From: Amycolatopsis sp. A133
GTDB taxonomy: Bacteria; Actinomycetota; Actinomycetes; Mycobacteriales; Pseudonocardiaceae
Reading direction: 5' to 3'
DNA: 64,000 bases
Assembly: GCF_031082405.1 (NCBI RefSeq)
Contig: NZ_JAVHJU010000004.1
Span: 400,092-464,091 of the forward strand
The notes under the pieces are model-generated. The model was not told the DNA's origin, ran no database searches, and saw only the letters and a program-made list of their open reading frames with translations. The position numbers and the translations under genes are program-made. Positions 39,734 through 47,495 of the stretch are shown in pieces (position 1 is the stretch's first letter; each line of letters opens with the position of its first letter).

Positions 39734-40102
39734 TCAGGCCGTGACCCGGCGCCGGTCCTTCACGAACAGCAGCGCCAGACCGCCCACGATGCAGACCGCC
39801 TCGGTGATGACGCCCCAGTACTCGGGCTGGCTGTTGAACTGGTCGTGGTTGCCCATGAACCCGACCGTCGCGGCCAGCACGTACGCGCCGAGCGTCAGCG
39901 CCCCGAAGCCGGCCGCGCCCAGCGCCGGCAGCCAGTGCCGCCAGGCCAGGACGGCGATCGCGAGCACCAGCCCGGCGATCGCGTCGAGCAGGAACAGCGT
40001 GCCGGTCAGGCCCGGGTAGTCCTGCGTCCACAGGAAGTAGTGCACACCCGCCGAACCCAGCAGCGCGGCCGCCACGACGATGCGTAGAACCCAACTCACC
40101 AT
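39734..40102 (-). CDS. small four-TM membrane protein in the sigma operon
   Basis: 122 aa from ATG 40102, with GGAGGAAC upstream. Hydrophobic segments are at about residues 5-25, 33-55, 60-82 and 95-115. No signature beyond WTQDYPGLTGTLFLLDAIAG. First gene of the operon membrane protein-sigma-anti-sigma, so it is expected to rise with sigma activity. Function unknown; such small multispan proteins may sense or repair envelope stress. Confidence 0.75.
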   Translation of the reverse strand: MVSWVLRIVVAAALLGSAGVHYFLWTQDYPGLTGTLFLLDAIAGLVLAIAVLAWRHWLPALGAAGFGALTLGAYVLAATVGFMGNHDQFNSQPEYWGVITEAVCIVGGLALLFVKDRRRVTA

Positions 40103-40136
40103 GATCGTTCCTCCACTCCACACCCGCTCCGGTACG

Positions 40137-40164
40137 TACACGAAGCGGAGGGCGATCCGGTTCA
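40137..40164 (-). promoter_or_regulatory. ECF-type promoter of the sigma operon
   Basis: Read on the minus strand: TGAACC (40164-40159), a 16-bp spacer, CGTGTA (40142-40137), then 34 bp to the ATG at 40102. Hexamers and spacing match those of the opposing promoter at 40173-40200. Confidence 0.75.
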
Positions 40165-40172
40165 CCGGAAAT

Positions 40173-40200
40173 TGAACCGAACGGGTGCCGCTCTCGTTCT
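40173..40200 (+). promoter_or_regulatory. ECF-type promoter of the Rieske gene
   Basis: TGAACC at 40173-40178, a 16-bp spacer, CGTTCT at 40195-40200, and only 7 nt to the ATG at 40208, so the transcript is probably leaderless or nearly so. The -35 boxes of the two divergent promoters are 8 bp apart, back to back. Confidence 0.75.
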
Positions 40201-40207
40201 GTAGGAC

Positions 40208-40645
40208 ATGACAGCCGAACTGCACTCCCGCCGCACCGCCCTGACCACCGGTGCCGCCGTCGCCGGTGCCGCCGTCGGCGCCGTCGCGCTGACCGCCTGC
40301 TCGTCGGAGCCGGACGGCAAGTCGGGCACCGCGCAGGCGCCGATCGCCGCCGGGACGCCGCTGGTCGCGCTCGCCGACGTCCCGGTCGGGGAGGCGAAGG
40401 CGGCCAAGGCCCCGGACGGCTCCGACGTGATCGTGGCCCGGACGTCCGAGACGGCCGCGGCCGCGTTCAGCGCGATCTGCACGCACCAGGGCTGCGCCGT
40501 CACCCCCAAGGGGGCCGACCTGGTCTGCCCGTGCCACGGTTCGGTGTTCAACGCGCTCACCGGCGAGGTCAAGCAGGGCCCGGCGAACAAGCCGCTGCCG
40601 AGCGTGCCGGTCAAGGTCGAGAACGGGAAGGTCGTCACCGGCTGA
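40208..40645 (+). CDS. Tat-exported Rieske [2Fe-2S] lipoprotein
   Basis: 145 aa. Twin-arginine start HSRRTAL (Arg8, Arg9), hydrophobic segment, lipobox LTAC with Cys31. Rieske boxes: CTHQGC (Cys91, His93 as ligands, Cys96 for the disulfide) and CPCHG (Cys107, His110 as ligands, Cys109 for the disulfide). It is therefore a folded iron-sulfur protein exported via Tat and lipid-anchored, likely passing electrons outside the membrane. Driven by an ECF promoter shared with the divergent sigma operon; a redox-stress role is plausible but inferred. Confidence 0.88.
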   Translation: MTAELHSRRTALTTGAAVAGAAVGAVALTACSSEPDGKSGTAQAPIAAGTPLVALADVPVGEAKAAKAPDGSDVIVARTSETAAAAFSAICTHQGCAVTPKGADLVCPCHGSVFNALTGEVKQGPANKPLPSVPVKVENGKVVTG

Positions 40646-40656
40646 CGAGCCGGGCG

Positions 40657-40703
40657 ACGCGAAGGGCCCTTGGGGACGATTCGTCCACAAGGGCCCTTCG
40701 CGT
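40657..40703. terminator. bidirectional terminator hairpin
   Basis: A stem of about 22 bp (40658-40679 with 40681-40702) containing CGCGAAGGGCCCTT and its complement, one mismatch, nearly no loop. It lies between convergent stops at 40645 and 40716 and serves both genes. Confidence 0.85.
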
Positions 40704-40715
40704 GACAAAACCGGC

Positions 40716-41171
40716 TCAGGCGTCCCAGCCGAACAGCCGGTCCCCGGCCACGACGTCGCGCTCGGCGTCCAAACCGGACAGCACGTCCGCCGAGGCGTCC
40801 AGCGCGACGACCGGGACGATCGCCGAGTAGCCCGCCGCGGTCACCGCCTCCGGGTCCCAGCTGACGATCGGCTGGCCGGCCCGCACCTGCTCGCCCTTGA
40901 CGACGTGCAGCGTGAAGCCCTCGCCCTTCTCCTTGACCGTGTCGATCCCGAGGTGGACCAGCACGGCCTTGCCGTCCTCGGTCGCCACGACGTAGGCGTG
41001 CGGGTGCAGCGTCGCGACCGTGCCGTCGACCGGCGCGACCGCGTCCGCCCGCCCGCCCGAGGGCTGCACCGCGAGGCCCGGACCCACCATGGCCTGCGCG
41101 AACACCGGGTCCGGGACCTCGGTGATCGGCACCACGCGCCCGGCGACCGGGCTGAGGATCTCCAGGCTCAC
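40716..41171 (-). CDS. crr: PTS glucose/GlcNAc-family EIIA (Crr-like)
   Basis: 151 aa. Family motif LVHLGIDTVKEKGEGF with phosphoacceptor His73, and a second conserved His in HPHAYVV. It accepts phosphate from HPr and passes it to the IIB protein encoded just upstream (ATGA overlap). As a separate IIA it may also have regulatory duties, as Crr does elsewhere. It ends at a bidirectional hairpin. Confidence 0.9.
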   Translation of the reverse strand: MSLEILSPVAGRVVPITEVPDPVFAQAMVGPGLAVQPSGGRADAVAPVDGTVATLHPHAYVVATEDGKAVLVHLGIDTVKEKGEGFTLHVVKGEQVRAGQPIVSWDPEAVTAAGYSAIVPVVALDASADVLSGLDAERDVVAGDRLFGWDA

Positions 41172-41407
41172 AGGAGGTCCTCGATGTCGCTGGCGATCGT
41201 GTCCGCCTCCGGCCCGACGATCACCTGCAGGGCCGTCGACCCCATCTTGACCACGCCCATCGCGCCGGCCTTCTTGAGCGCCCCCTCGTCGACGAGGCTC
41301 ATGTCCTCGACCTCGCAGCGCAGCCGCGTGATGCAGCCCTCGACCTCGGTGAGATTGCCCGCGCCGCCGAGCGCCGCGAGGATCTTTTCGGGCCTGTCAT
41401 CCGCCAT
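41168..41407 (-). CDS. PTS EIIB, glucose/GlcNAc family
   Basis: 79 aa from ATG 41407, AAGGAGA upstream. The active Cys25 lies in VEGCITRLR, the hallmark of glucose-family IIB domains. As a free-standing IIB it transfers phosphate from the IIA to sugar bound in the IIC encoded at 42436. In Streptomyces, NagF/NagE2-type GlcNAc systems are likewise split. It is divergent from the GntR-IIC-HPr operon across a 243-bp control region. Confidence 0.9.
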   Translation of the reverse strand: MADDRPEKILAALGGAGNLTEVEGCITRLRCEVEDMSLVDEGALKKAGAMGVVKMGSTALQVIVGPEADTIASDIEDLL

Positions 41408-41520
41408 CGCGGTCTCCTTGATCACTGTTTGTTCCCAACCTGACGCGAACCGCGTGTCCACCTGTACTACGCCGTTCGTCGGCATGCACGCCGCCGCGGG
41501 CCACGAACGGATAACGGTGG

Positions 41521-41579
41521 TTGACACCCGTCCGCACGGCGGAGCATCCTGCCCCATCGGATCATTGGTCTAGACCGGA
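41521..41579 (+). promoter_or_regulatory. promoter with DasR-type dre operator
   Basis: TTGACA at 41521-41526, with the -10 about 17 bp downstream (poor match, GCATCC near 41544). At 41564-41579 lies ATTGGTCTAGACCGGA, with the perfect 10-bp palindrome GGTCTAGACC. This matches the dre consensus bound by DasR/NagR-type GntR regulators, which are released by GlcN-6-P-type ligands. Its position at or after the predicted +1 suits repression. A second inverted repeat, CATTGGT / ACCAATG (41563-41569, 41584-41590), overlaps it. The rest of 41408-41650 shows no gene; no second dre was found near the IIB start. Confidence 0.75.
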
Positions 41580-41650
41580 ACGTACCAATGTTCCGGGCCG
41601 GATGCGAGCACCGGTCCCCCGGTGAAGCGAGAACGAGGAGGGTGACGCCG

Positions 41651-42439
41651 ATGAGCGCGGCCGCGCACGTCCCGCCACCCGACCGGGTCGTCAACGGGCC
41701 CACGCCCAAGCACGCCCAGCTGCGGGAAATCCTCCGCCGCACGGTGGAGCGCGAGCTCCCGCCGGGTGCGCCGATCCCGTCGGAACGCGAGCTGGCCCAG
41801 CGCTACGGCGTGTCGCGGCTCACGGTCCGGTCGGCGATCGGCAAGCTGGTCGAGGAGGGCCTGCTCGCCCGGGTCCGCGGCAAGGGCACGTTCACCGCGG
41901 CCCGGCGGATGGAGCTGCAGCTCTACCTGATGTCGTTCACCGACGACATGCGGAGGCGGGGGCTGACCCCGACGACCGAGGTGGTCTCGGCGGCCACCGA
42001 GGTGCCGCCCACCGCCTCGGCACACGCCCTCGGCCTGGCCGAAGGCGCGTCCGCGCACCACCTGGTGCGGTTGCGCCACGCCGACGGCGTGCCCCTGGCC
42101 GTCGAGCGCGGCTGGTACCACGCGGGCCGGGCTCCCGGCCTGCTCGGGCTCGACCTGACCCAGTCCATTTACGCGCAGCTGGCCGAGACGTACGGTGTGC
42201 GTCCCGACCAGGCGTGGCAGACGGTCTGGGCCGAAGGCGCGGACCGCGAGACGGCCCGGCTGCTCGGCATGCGTGCCGGCAGCCCGCTGCTCGTGTTCCG
42301 GCGGGTCTCCAGCGCGAACGGCGACCCCATCGAAGACATCACGTCCTGGTACCGGGGAGATCACTACCAGGTGACCATGCAGTTGGACCGGAACACCCCG
42401 GAACCCGGTCAACCACCCCACTATGGAGGATCCAGATGA
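41651..42439 (+). CDS. GntR/HutC-family regulator, DasR-like
   Basis: 262 aa from ATG 41651, GAGGAGG upstream. The N-terminal winged HTH is standard GntR (PIPSERELAQRYGVSRLTVR, then GKLVEEGLLARVRGKGTF). The C-terminal UTRA ligand domain is from about 85 (LTSF-type MSFTDDMRRRGLTPTTEV; WYRGDHYQVTMQL). Such regulators sense phosphorylated sugars. The adjacent dre palindrome and PTS genes indicate local GlcNAc control. Its stop overlaps the IIC start. Whether it is DasR itself or a pathway-specific paralogue cannot be told here. Confidence 0.88.
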   Translation: MSAAAHVPPPDRVVNGPTPKHAQLREILRRTVERELPPGAPIPSERELAQRYGVSRLTVRSAIGKLVEEGLLARVRGKGTFTAARRMELQLYLMSFTDDMRRRGLTPTTEVVSAATEVPPTASAHALGLAEGASAHHLVRLRHADGVPLAVERGWYHAGRAPGLLGLDLTQSIYAQLAETYGVRPDQAWQTVWAEGADRETARLLGMRAGSPLLVFRRVSSANGDPIEDITSWYRGDHYQVTMQLDRNTPEPGQPPHYGGSR

Positions 42440-43671
42440 GCTCCACCACCGCGGAGGGGGCGAAGAAGAGCGGCAGCGGTCTTGCCGGTCTTCAGCGCTT
42501 CGGCCGTAGCCTCATGCTTCCCATCGCCGTGCTCCCGGCGGCGGGCATCCTGCTCCGGTTCGGGCAGGACGACATGCTCGGCAAGGACGGCCTCGGCTGG
42601 AACAAGGTCGCCTCGGTGCTGGGCGCCGCGGGCGGCACGCTGTTCAACTGGCTGCCGCTGCTGTTCGCGGTCGGCATCGCGGTCGGCTTCGCCCGGAAGG
42701 GCGACGGCTCCACCGCCGTCGCGGCGGTCGTCGGCTTCTTCGTCTTCAGCGCCGTCGTCCAGGTGTTCGCCCCGCTGAGCGACCTGCCCGGTTACAAGGC
42801 GGGCGCGACCGAGCTGGCGCCGATCAAGTGGCCGTACTCGGTGCTCGCCGGTGTCGTGGTCGGCGTCGTGGCGGCGTTGCTGTGGCAGAAGTACCACCGC
42901 ATCAAGCTGCCCGCCTACCTGGCGTTCTTCGGCGGCCGCCGGTTCGTGCCGATCATCACCGCGGGTGTCATGGTGATCCTCGGCGTGCTCTTCGGCCTGG
43001 TCTTCCACTGGGTCAACAGCGGCATCGAGGCCGCCGGTGACGCGGTCACCGCCGCCCCGGTCGTCGGTGGTGGCATCTACGGCGCGCTGAACCGACTGCT
43101 CATCCCGGTCGGTCTGCACCAGCTGCTGAACGTCCCCGTCTGGTTCATCTTCGACGGCGGCGACATCAACAACTTCGTCGCGGGCAAGATGTCGGCGGGC
43201 TCGTTCACCACGGGCTTCTTCCCGATCTTCATGTTCGCGCTGCCGGCGGCCGCCCTGGCCATCTGGCAGACGGCCCGTCCGGCGCAGAAGAAGGTCGTCG
43301 GCGGTGTGATGATCGCCGGCGCGCTGACCTCGTTCCTCACCGGTGTCACCGAGCCGATCGAGTTCTCGTTCATGTTCGTCGCGTGGCCGCTGTACCTGTT
43401 CCACGCGATCATGACCGGTACCTCGCTGGCGATCTGCAACGCGCTGGGCATCCACCAGAGCTTCAACTTCTCGGCCGGCGCGATCGACTACGTGCTCAAC
43501 TTCGGTGCCCCGGCCGCGCAGAAGCCGTTGCTGCTGCTCCCGATCGGGATCGTCTACGCGGCGATCTACTACTTCGTGTTCCGCTTCGCGATCGTCAAGT
43601 TCAACCTGCGCACGCCGGGCCGCGAGGACGACTCGATCGAGTCGGACCTCGAGCGCACCGCCGCCGCGTAA
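42436..43671 (+). CDS. PTS EIIC permease, glucose/GlcNAc family
   Basis: 411 aa, ATGA-coupled to the regulator gene. A multispan membrane protein with family signatures: LMLPIAVLPAAGILLRFG, LFAVGIAVGFARKGDGSTA, GLHQLLNVPVWFIF and the substrate-site motif GVTEPIEFSFMFVAW. The NVPVWF and HQSFNFSAGAIDYVLN elements favour a GlcNAc-type NagE permease over glucose. It has no fused IIB or IIA; those are encoded divergently at 40716-41407. Confidence 0.9.
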   Translation: MSSTTAEGAKKSGSGLAGLQRFGRSLMLPIAVLPAAGILLRFGQDDMLGKDGLGWNKVASVLGAAGGTLFNWLPLLFAVGIAVGFARKGDGSTAVAAVVGFFVFSAVVQVFAPLSDLPGYKAGATELAPIKWPYSVLAGVVVGVVAALLWQKYHRIKLPAYLAFFGGRRFVPIITAGVMVILGVLFGLVFHWVNSGIEAAGDAVTAAPVVGGGIYGALNRLLIPVGLHQLLNVPVWFIFDGGDINNFVAGKMSAGSFTTGFFPIFMFALPAAALAIWQTARPAQKKVVGGVMIAGALTSFLTGVTEPIEFSFMFVAWPLYLFHAIMTGTSLAICNALGIHQSFNFSAGAIDYVLNFGAPAAQKPLLLLPIGIVYAAIYYFVFRFAIVKFNLRTPGREDDSIESDLERTAAA

Positions 43672-43709
43672 CATCAGCACCGACGTAAACCCGTAGGGAG
43701 AGGACGAAC

Positions 43710-43976
43710 ATGCCGGAGAAACGCGTCGCCGTGGCCAGCAAGGTGGGGCTGCACGCCCGGCCGGCCGCGCTGGTGGCGAAGGCGGCCGCGGCGCAGCCCG
43801 TCGCGGTGCAGATCGCCAAGGCCGGCGGGAACCCGGTGGCCGCCGGCAGCGTGCTCAACCTGATGACGCTGGCCGCCGGTTACGGCGACGAGGTCGTCAT
43901 CAGCGCCGAGGGCGAGGGCGCCGAGGAGGCCGTGGAAGCGGTCGCCCAGCTGGTCGCCACCGACCTCGACGCCTGA
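43710..43976 (+). CDS. ptsH: phosphocarrier protein HPr
   Basis: 88 aa with AGGGAGAGGA upstream. His15 in GLHARPA is the phosphorylation site; the regulatory-Ser region reads AAGSVLNLM (Ser47). It carries phosphate from enzyme I (not in this window) to the IIA encoded nearby. Last gene of the regulator-IIC-HPr operon, followed by a strong hairpin. Confidence 0.95.
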   Translation: MPEKRVAVASKVGLHARPAALVAKAAAAQPVAVQIAKAGGNPVAAGSVLNLMTLAAGYGDEVVISAEGEGAEEAVEAVAQLVATDLDA

Positions 43977-43986
43977 CGAACACCCG

Positions 43987-44034
43987 CGAAGGCCTTCGCA
44001 CCGGTCCCCGACACCGGTGCGGAGGCCTTCGTTT
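43987..44034 (+). terminator. terminator after ptsH
   Basis: A 19-bp stem, 43987-44005 with 44013-44031, one G-U pair, 7-nt loop, followed by TTTC. The arms begin with the self-complementary CGAAGGCCTTCG. Confidence 0.88.
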
Positions 44035-44048
44035 CGTAGGGTGGGCGC

Positions 44049-44864
44049 ATGGAGAGCGTGCGCCTGATCGACGAGTGGCCGGTGGACAACGCCGCGACGG
44101 CCGTGGTGGCGGCGGACGGGAGCGTCGCCGGCAGCCACGGCGAGACGGCGCGGAAGTTCCGGCTCGCCTCGGTCTCCAAGCCGCTGACCGCCTACGCCGC
44201 GCTCATCGCGGTGGAAGAGGGCGTCGTCGAGCTCGACACCCCGGCCGGCCCCGAGGGCTCGACCGTGCGGCACCTGCTGGCCCACACCTCCGGGCTCGCC
44301 TTCGACGCGCACAAGGCGATGGCCGCGCCGGGCGCGCGGCGCCTGTACTCCAACGCCGGGTTCGAGCAGCTGGCCGACGCGCTGGCCGAGCACTCCGGCA
44401 TCCCGTTCGCGCAGTACCAGGCCGAGGCGCTGTTCGCGCCCCTCGGCATGACTTCCACCGTCCTGGACGGCTCACCCGCGTCCGGCGCGGTGTCCACTGT
44501 GGATGACCTGGCCGCCTTCGCCGCCGAGCTGCAGGCGCCGAAGCTGCTGGACCCGGCCACGGTGGCCGAAGCGACGAGCGTGGTGTTCCCCGGGCTTTCC
44601 GGCGTGCTGCCCGGGTTCGGCCACCAGAAGCCCAACGACTGGGGCCTCGGCTTCGAGATCCGCGACCACAAAAGCCCGCACTGGACCGGCGCGAACAGCT
44701 CGCCGCGAACCTTCGGCCACTTCGGCCAGTCGGGCACGTTCCTCTGGGTCGACCCGGTCGCGGGCGCGGCCTGCGTGGCACTGACCGACCGCGCGTTCGG
44801 CCCGTGGGCGGCCGAGGTCTGGCCGCGCTACACCGACGCCGTCCTGGCGGAACTGGGCGCGTGA
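44049..44864 (+). CDS. serine beta-lactamase-fold hydrolase
   Basis: 271 aa. Class C beta-lactamase/PBP4*-like motifs: SVSK (Ser41 to Lys44) catalytic tetrad, YSN near residue 100, and HFGQSG as the third box. No signal peptide is visible, so it is probably cytoplasmic and more likely an esterase or peptidase than a resistance enzyme. TAGGGT 6 nt before ATG 44049 suggests a leaderless transcript. Its last 43 bp lie within a 57-bp tandem duplication shared with the next gene's start. Confidence 0.82.
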   Translation: MESVRLIDEWPVDNAATAVVAADGSVAGSHGETARKFRLASVSKPLTAYAALIAVEEGVVELDTPAGPEGSTVRHLLAHTSGLAFDAHKAMAAPGARRLYSNAGFEQLADALAEHSGIPFAQYQAEALFAPLGMTSTVLDGSPASGAVSTVDDLAAFAAELQAPKLLDPATVAEATSVVFPGLSGVLPGFGHQKPNDWGLGFEIRDHKSPHWTGANSSPRTFGHFGQSGTFLWVDPVAGAACVALTDRAFGPWAAEVWPRYTDAVLAELGA

Positions 44865-44935
44865 AGCGAGCTCCCCTCGCCGCGCTACACCGACGCCGTC
44901 CTAGCGGAACTGGGCGCGTGAAGCGGGCTCCCCTC
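44822..44935 (+). repeat. 57-bp tandem duplication across a stop/start junction
   Basis: Copies 44822-44878 and 44879-44935 differ at two bases. Each holds the 3' end of the hydrolase gene, its TGA and the overlapping GTG of the next gene. 57 bp is 19 codons, so the peptidase frame stays open through both copies, leaving two possible GTG starts (44861, 44918) with nearly identical first codons. The second retains the normal signal-peptide context. Confidence 0.9.
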
Positions 44936-46399
44936 GCCGCGCTCCTGCTCCTGGCCGCCTGCACGGCCTCCACCGCCGCTCCGACCCCCGCGCCGTCACC
45001 GGAAGCCACCGTCGCCGCGCCCCCGGCGCTCGGCACGAACGGCGCCGCGGTGCCGGTGCTGCACTGGGCGCCCTGCCACGGGCCGTTCCGGTGCGCGGGC
45101 GCGACCGTGCCGCTGAGCTACCGCGAGCCGAAGGGCGCCACGATCACGCTGTCGGTGATCCGGCTGCCGGCGGGCGACCCGGGACGCCGGCTCGGCTCGC
45201 TGTTCGTCAACTTCGGCGGCCCGGGCACGGACGGCGTCGGCGAGCTGACGCGGTTCGCCGCCCGCTACCCGCCGGAGCTGCGCGCCCGGTTCGACCTGGT
45301 GAGCTTCGACCCGCGCGGGATCGGCGGGTCGGCGCCGATCACCTGTCCCGGCGCGGACCGCCTGCCCCCGGCCGGGTCGCCGCTGCGGCAGCCGGACGCG
45401 TTCTTCGCCGCGAGCGCCGCGACCGGCAAGGCCTGCGCGGCCTCGGGTGCCCTGCTGTCGCACCTCTCGACGGCGAACGTCGCGCGGGACCTGGAACTGC
45501 TGCGCCAGGCCGTCGGAGATGCGTCGTTGAACTTCTACGGGTACTCCTACGGCACGTACCTGGGCGGCACGTACGCGAACCTGTTCCCGGACGAGGTCCG
45601 CGCGATGACCCTCGACGGCACGCTGGACCTGGTCGCGAACGCCACCGGCCGGCCGGGCCGGGAGCACGAGCCGGTGGACGTGCGGGCCGACGTCGCGGGT
45701 GCGCAGCAGCAGGAACTGGACCGGTTCTTCGCGGAGTGCGCGGCGGCCGGGCCGAAGTGCGCCTTCTCCGGCGGCGACCCGAAGCAGAAGTTCGCGGGGA
45801 TCTTCGCCCACGCCTCGCGCGGCCCGGCCGTGACGTCCTTGATGAAGACGGTCGACAGCGCGCTGTACCAGTCCGGCCGGTGGAAGCGGCTGGCGTCGAC
45901 GTTGGCGGCGCTGCCGTCGGATCCGGGGCCGGCGTCGCCGGTGCTCGACCCATACGTGCCGACGCATTCGCCCGGGTTCCTGGCCGTCCAGTGCGTCGAC
46001 AGCGACAACCCGCAGGCGGCCGCGGACTACCCGGCACTGGCCGCGCGGGAAAGCGCGCGGCAGCCGTACTTCGGGTTGAGCGCGGTGTTTTCGATGGCCC
46101 AGTGCGTCGGCTGGCCGGCCCACGACGCCGACCGGTACACCGGCCCGTGGAACCGCCCGCGCAAGAACCCGGTGCTGGTCCTGAACAACCGGTTCGACCC
46201 GGCGACCCCGCTGCACAACGCGGAGGCAACGGCGGCGGAACTAGCCGACGGCCGGCTGCTCGTCGTGGAGGGCTACGGCCACACATCGCTGGACGTCCCG
46301 AGCGCCTGCGCGTCGGCGGCCGTGGTGCGGTACCTGACGGAACTGACGGCGCCGCCCGCGGGGACGACCTGCGCCCCGGACGCGGTCCCCTTTCCCTGA
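44918..46399 (+). CDS. secreted alpha/beta-hydrolase peptidase (tripeptidyl aminopeptidase family), lipoprotein
   Basis: 493 aa. From GTG 44918 the signal is KRAPLAALLLLAAC, with lipobox LAAC; an upstream GTG in the duplicated copy would only add a non-signal leader. Catalytic elements: nucleophile elbow GYSYGT, Asp in RFDPATPLHNA, His in GYGHTSLD; oxyanion region NFGGPGTDGVG. This is the architecture of SlpD/SlpE and TAP-type actinomycete peptidases, which trim N-terminal tripeptides outside the cell. The C-terminal TAP-like domain (about 380-493) is complete. Confidence 0.87.
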   Translation: MKRAPLAALLLLAACTASTAAPTPAPSPEATVAAPPALGTNGAAVPVLHWAPCHGPFRCAGATVPLSYREPKGATITLSVIRLPAGDPGRRLGSLFVNFGGPGTDGVGELTRFAARYPPELRARFDLVSFDPRGIGGSAPITCPGADRLPPAGSPLRQPDAFFAASAATGKACAASGALLSHLSTANVARDLELLRQAVGDASLNFYGYSYGTYLGGTYANLFPDEVRAMTLDGTLDLVANATGRPGREHEPVDVRADVAGAQQQELDRFFAECAAAGPKCAFSGGDPKQKFAGIFAHASRGPAVTSLMKTVDSALYQSGRWKRLASTLAALPSDPGPASPVLDPYVPTHSPGFLAVQCVDSDNPQAAADYPALAARESARQPYFGLSAVFSMAQCVGWPAHDADRYTGPWNRPRKNPVLVLNNRFDPATPLHNAEATAAELADGRLLVVEGYGHTSLDVPSACASAAVVRYLTELTAPPAGTTCAPDAVPFP

Positions 46400-46413
46400 C
46401 GGAAAATCGCCGA

Positions 46414-46442
46414 CCGGCCGGGATGCCCAACGGCCCGGCCGG
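46414..46442 (+). terminator. terminator of peptidase gene
   Basis: CCGGCCGGG (46414-46422) pairs with CCCGGCCGG (46434-46442) around an 11-nt loop, 15 bp after the peptidase stop. Confidence 0.6.
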
Positions 46443-46500
46443 GACAGGGTCCAAAGACCCTGCCGCCGCCCGGGCCGGCGTGGTGTCATCAAAAGGTGCA

Positions 46501-46545
46501 GGCCCGCCGCAGGGCCGGTGCGGGGACCTCGGGCCCCGGCGGGCC
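46501..46545 (-). terminator. possible terminator of dehydrogenase gene
   Basis: GGCCCGCCG (46501-46509) and CGGCGGGCC (46537-46545) form a 9-bp stem with a long, partly self-pairing loop, 10 bp beyond the minus-strand stop at 46556. Confidence 0.45.
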
Positions 46546-46555
46546 GCACACTTCT

Positions 46556-47491
46556 TCACTCCGCCATGACGCGGATCGGCTCCCCCGCCTGGAAGGCCGC
46601 GATGTCCTCGACCGCGTCGCCGTAGAAGATCTCGTAGACCTCGCGGGTGACGAAGCCGATGTGCGGGGTCAGGACCGCGTTGTCGAGTGTCCTCAGTGGA
46701 TGGTCGGCGGGGAACGGCTCGGTGTCGTAGACGTCGAGTGCGGCCGCGCGGATCTCCTTGCGGCGCAATGCGTCCACCAGCGCCGCTTCGTCGACGATCG
46801 GGCCGCGCGAGGTGTTCACCAGCAACGCCGTCGGCTTCATCGCGGCCAGCTCGGCCGCGCCGACCAGGCCGCGGGTGCGCTCGCCGAGCACCAGGTGGAC
46901 GGACAGCACGTCCGACCGCGCGAACAGCTCCTCCTTGGTCACCGCGGTGACGCCGTGCGGATCCGCCTTCTCCTGCGTCAGGTTCTGGCTCCACGCGATG
47001 GTTTCCATCCCGAAGACCTGCCCGATCTTCGCCGCGCCCGCGCCGAGCCTGCCGAGGCCGAGCAGGCCGAGCGTCTTGCCGTGCAGCATGGTGCCGACGC
47101 TCGTCTGCCAGCCGCCCTCGCGCATGGACCGGAACTCCTGCGGCAGGTTCCGCGACGCGGCGAGGATCAGCGCCCAGGTGTGCTCGGCGGTCGGCTCCCC
47201 GATGTAGCCGGTGGCGGACACGACGACCCCGTTGCGCCGGGCGGCCGCGACGTCGACGGCCGCGTTCCGCTTGCCCGTGCTGACCAGCAGCTTCAAGTCG
47301 GGTAGCCGGTCGAGCACCGCGGCCGGGAAGCGGGTGCGCTCGCGCATCGCGACCACGCAGTCGAAGCCCTGCAGCTGCTTGACGACGTCGTCCAGCGGCT
47401 CGGTGAAGACCGTGATGTCGGCCTTGAGCGAGTTCCAGTCACCGAAGGTCAGGGCGACGTTCTGGTAGTCGTCGAGAATCGCGATCCGCAT
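46556..47491 (-). CDS. D-isomer-specific 2-hydroxyacid dehydrogenase
   Basis: 311 aa. Rossmann motif GLGRLGAGAAKIGQVFGM for NAD(H), the Arg-containing VNTSRGPIVDEAAL signature, Glu in DVYDTEPF and the catalytic His in LTPHIGFVT. Overall like SerA/hydroxypyruvate reductase catalytic domains, without an ACT domain, so not a full 3-phosphoglycerate dehydrogenase. The substrate is not deducible. It follows the nuclease-fold gene with 4 bp between them (shared operon likely). Confidence 0.87.
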   Translation of the reverse strand: MRIAILDDYQNVALTFGDWNSLKADITVFTEPLDDVVKQLQGFDCVVAMRERTRFPAAVLDRLPDLKLLVSTGKRNAAVDVAAARRNGVVVSATGYIGEPTAEHTWALILAASRNLPQEFRSMREGGWQTSVGTMLHGKTLGLLGLGRLGAGAAKIGQVFGMETIAWSQNLTQEKADPHGVTAVTKEELFARSDVLSVHLVLGERTRGLVGAAELAAMKPTALLVNTSRGPIVDEAALVDALRRKEIRAAALDVYDTEPFPADHPLRTLDNAVLTPHIGFVTREVYEIFYGDAVEDIAAFQAGEPIRVMAE

Positions 47492-47495
47492 GGCC

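Noticed and set aside
44049..44864. Antibiotic-resistance beta-lactamase
   Set aside because: Motifs fit the fold but there is no signal peptide and the third box is HFGQSG; an esterase or peptidase role is more likely.
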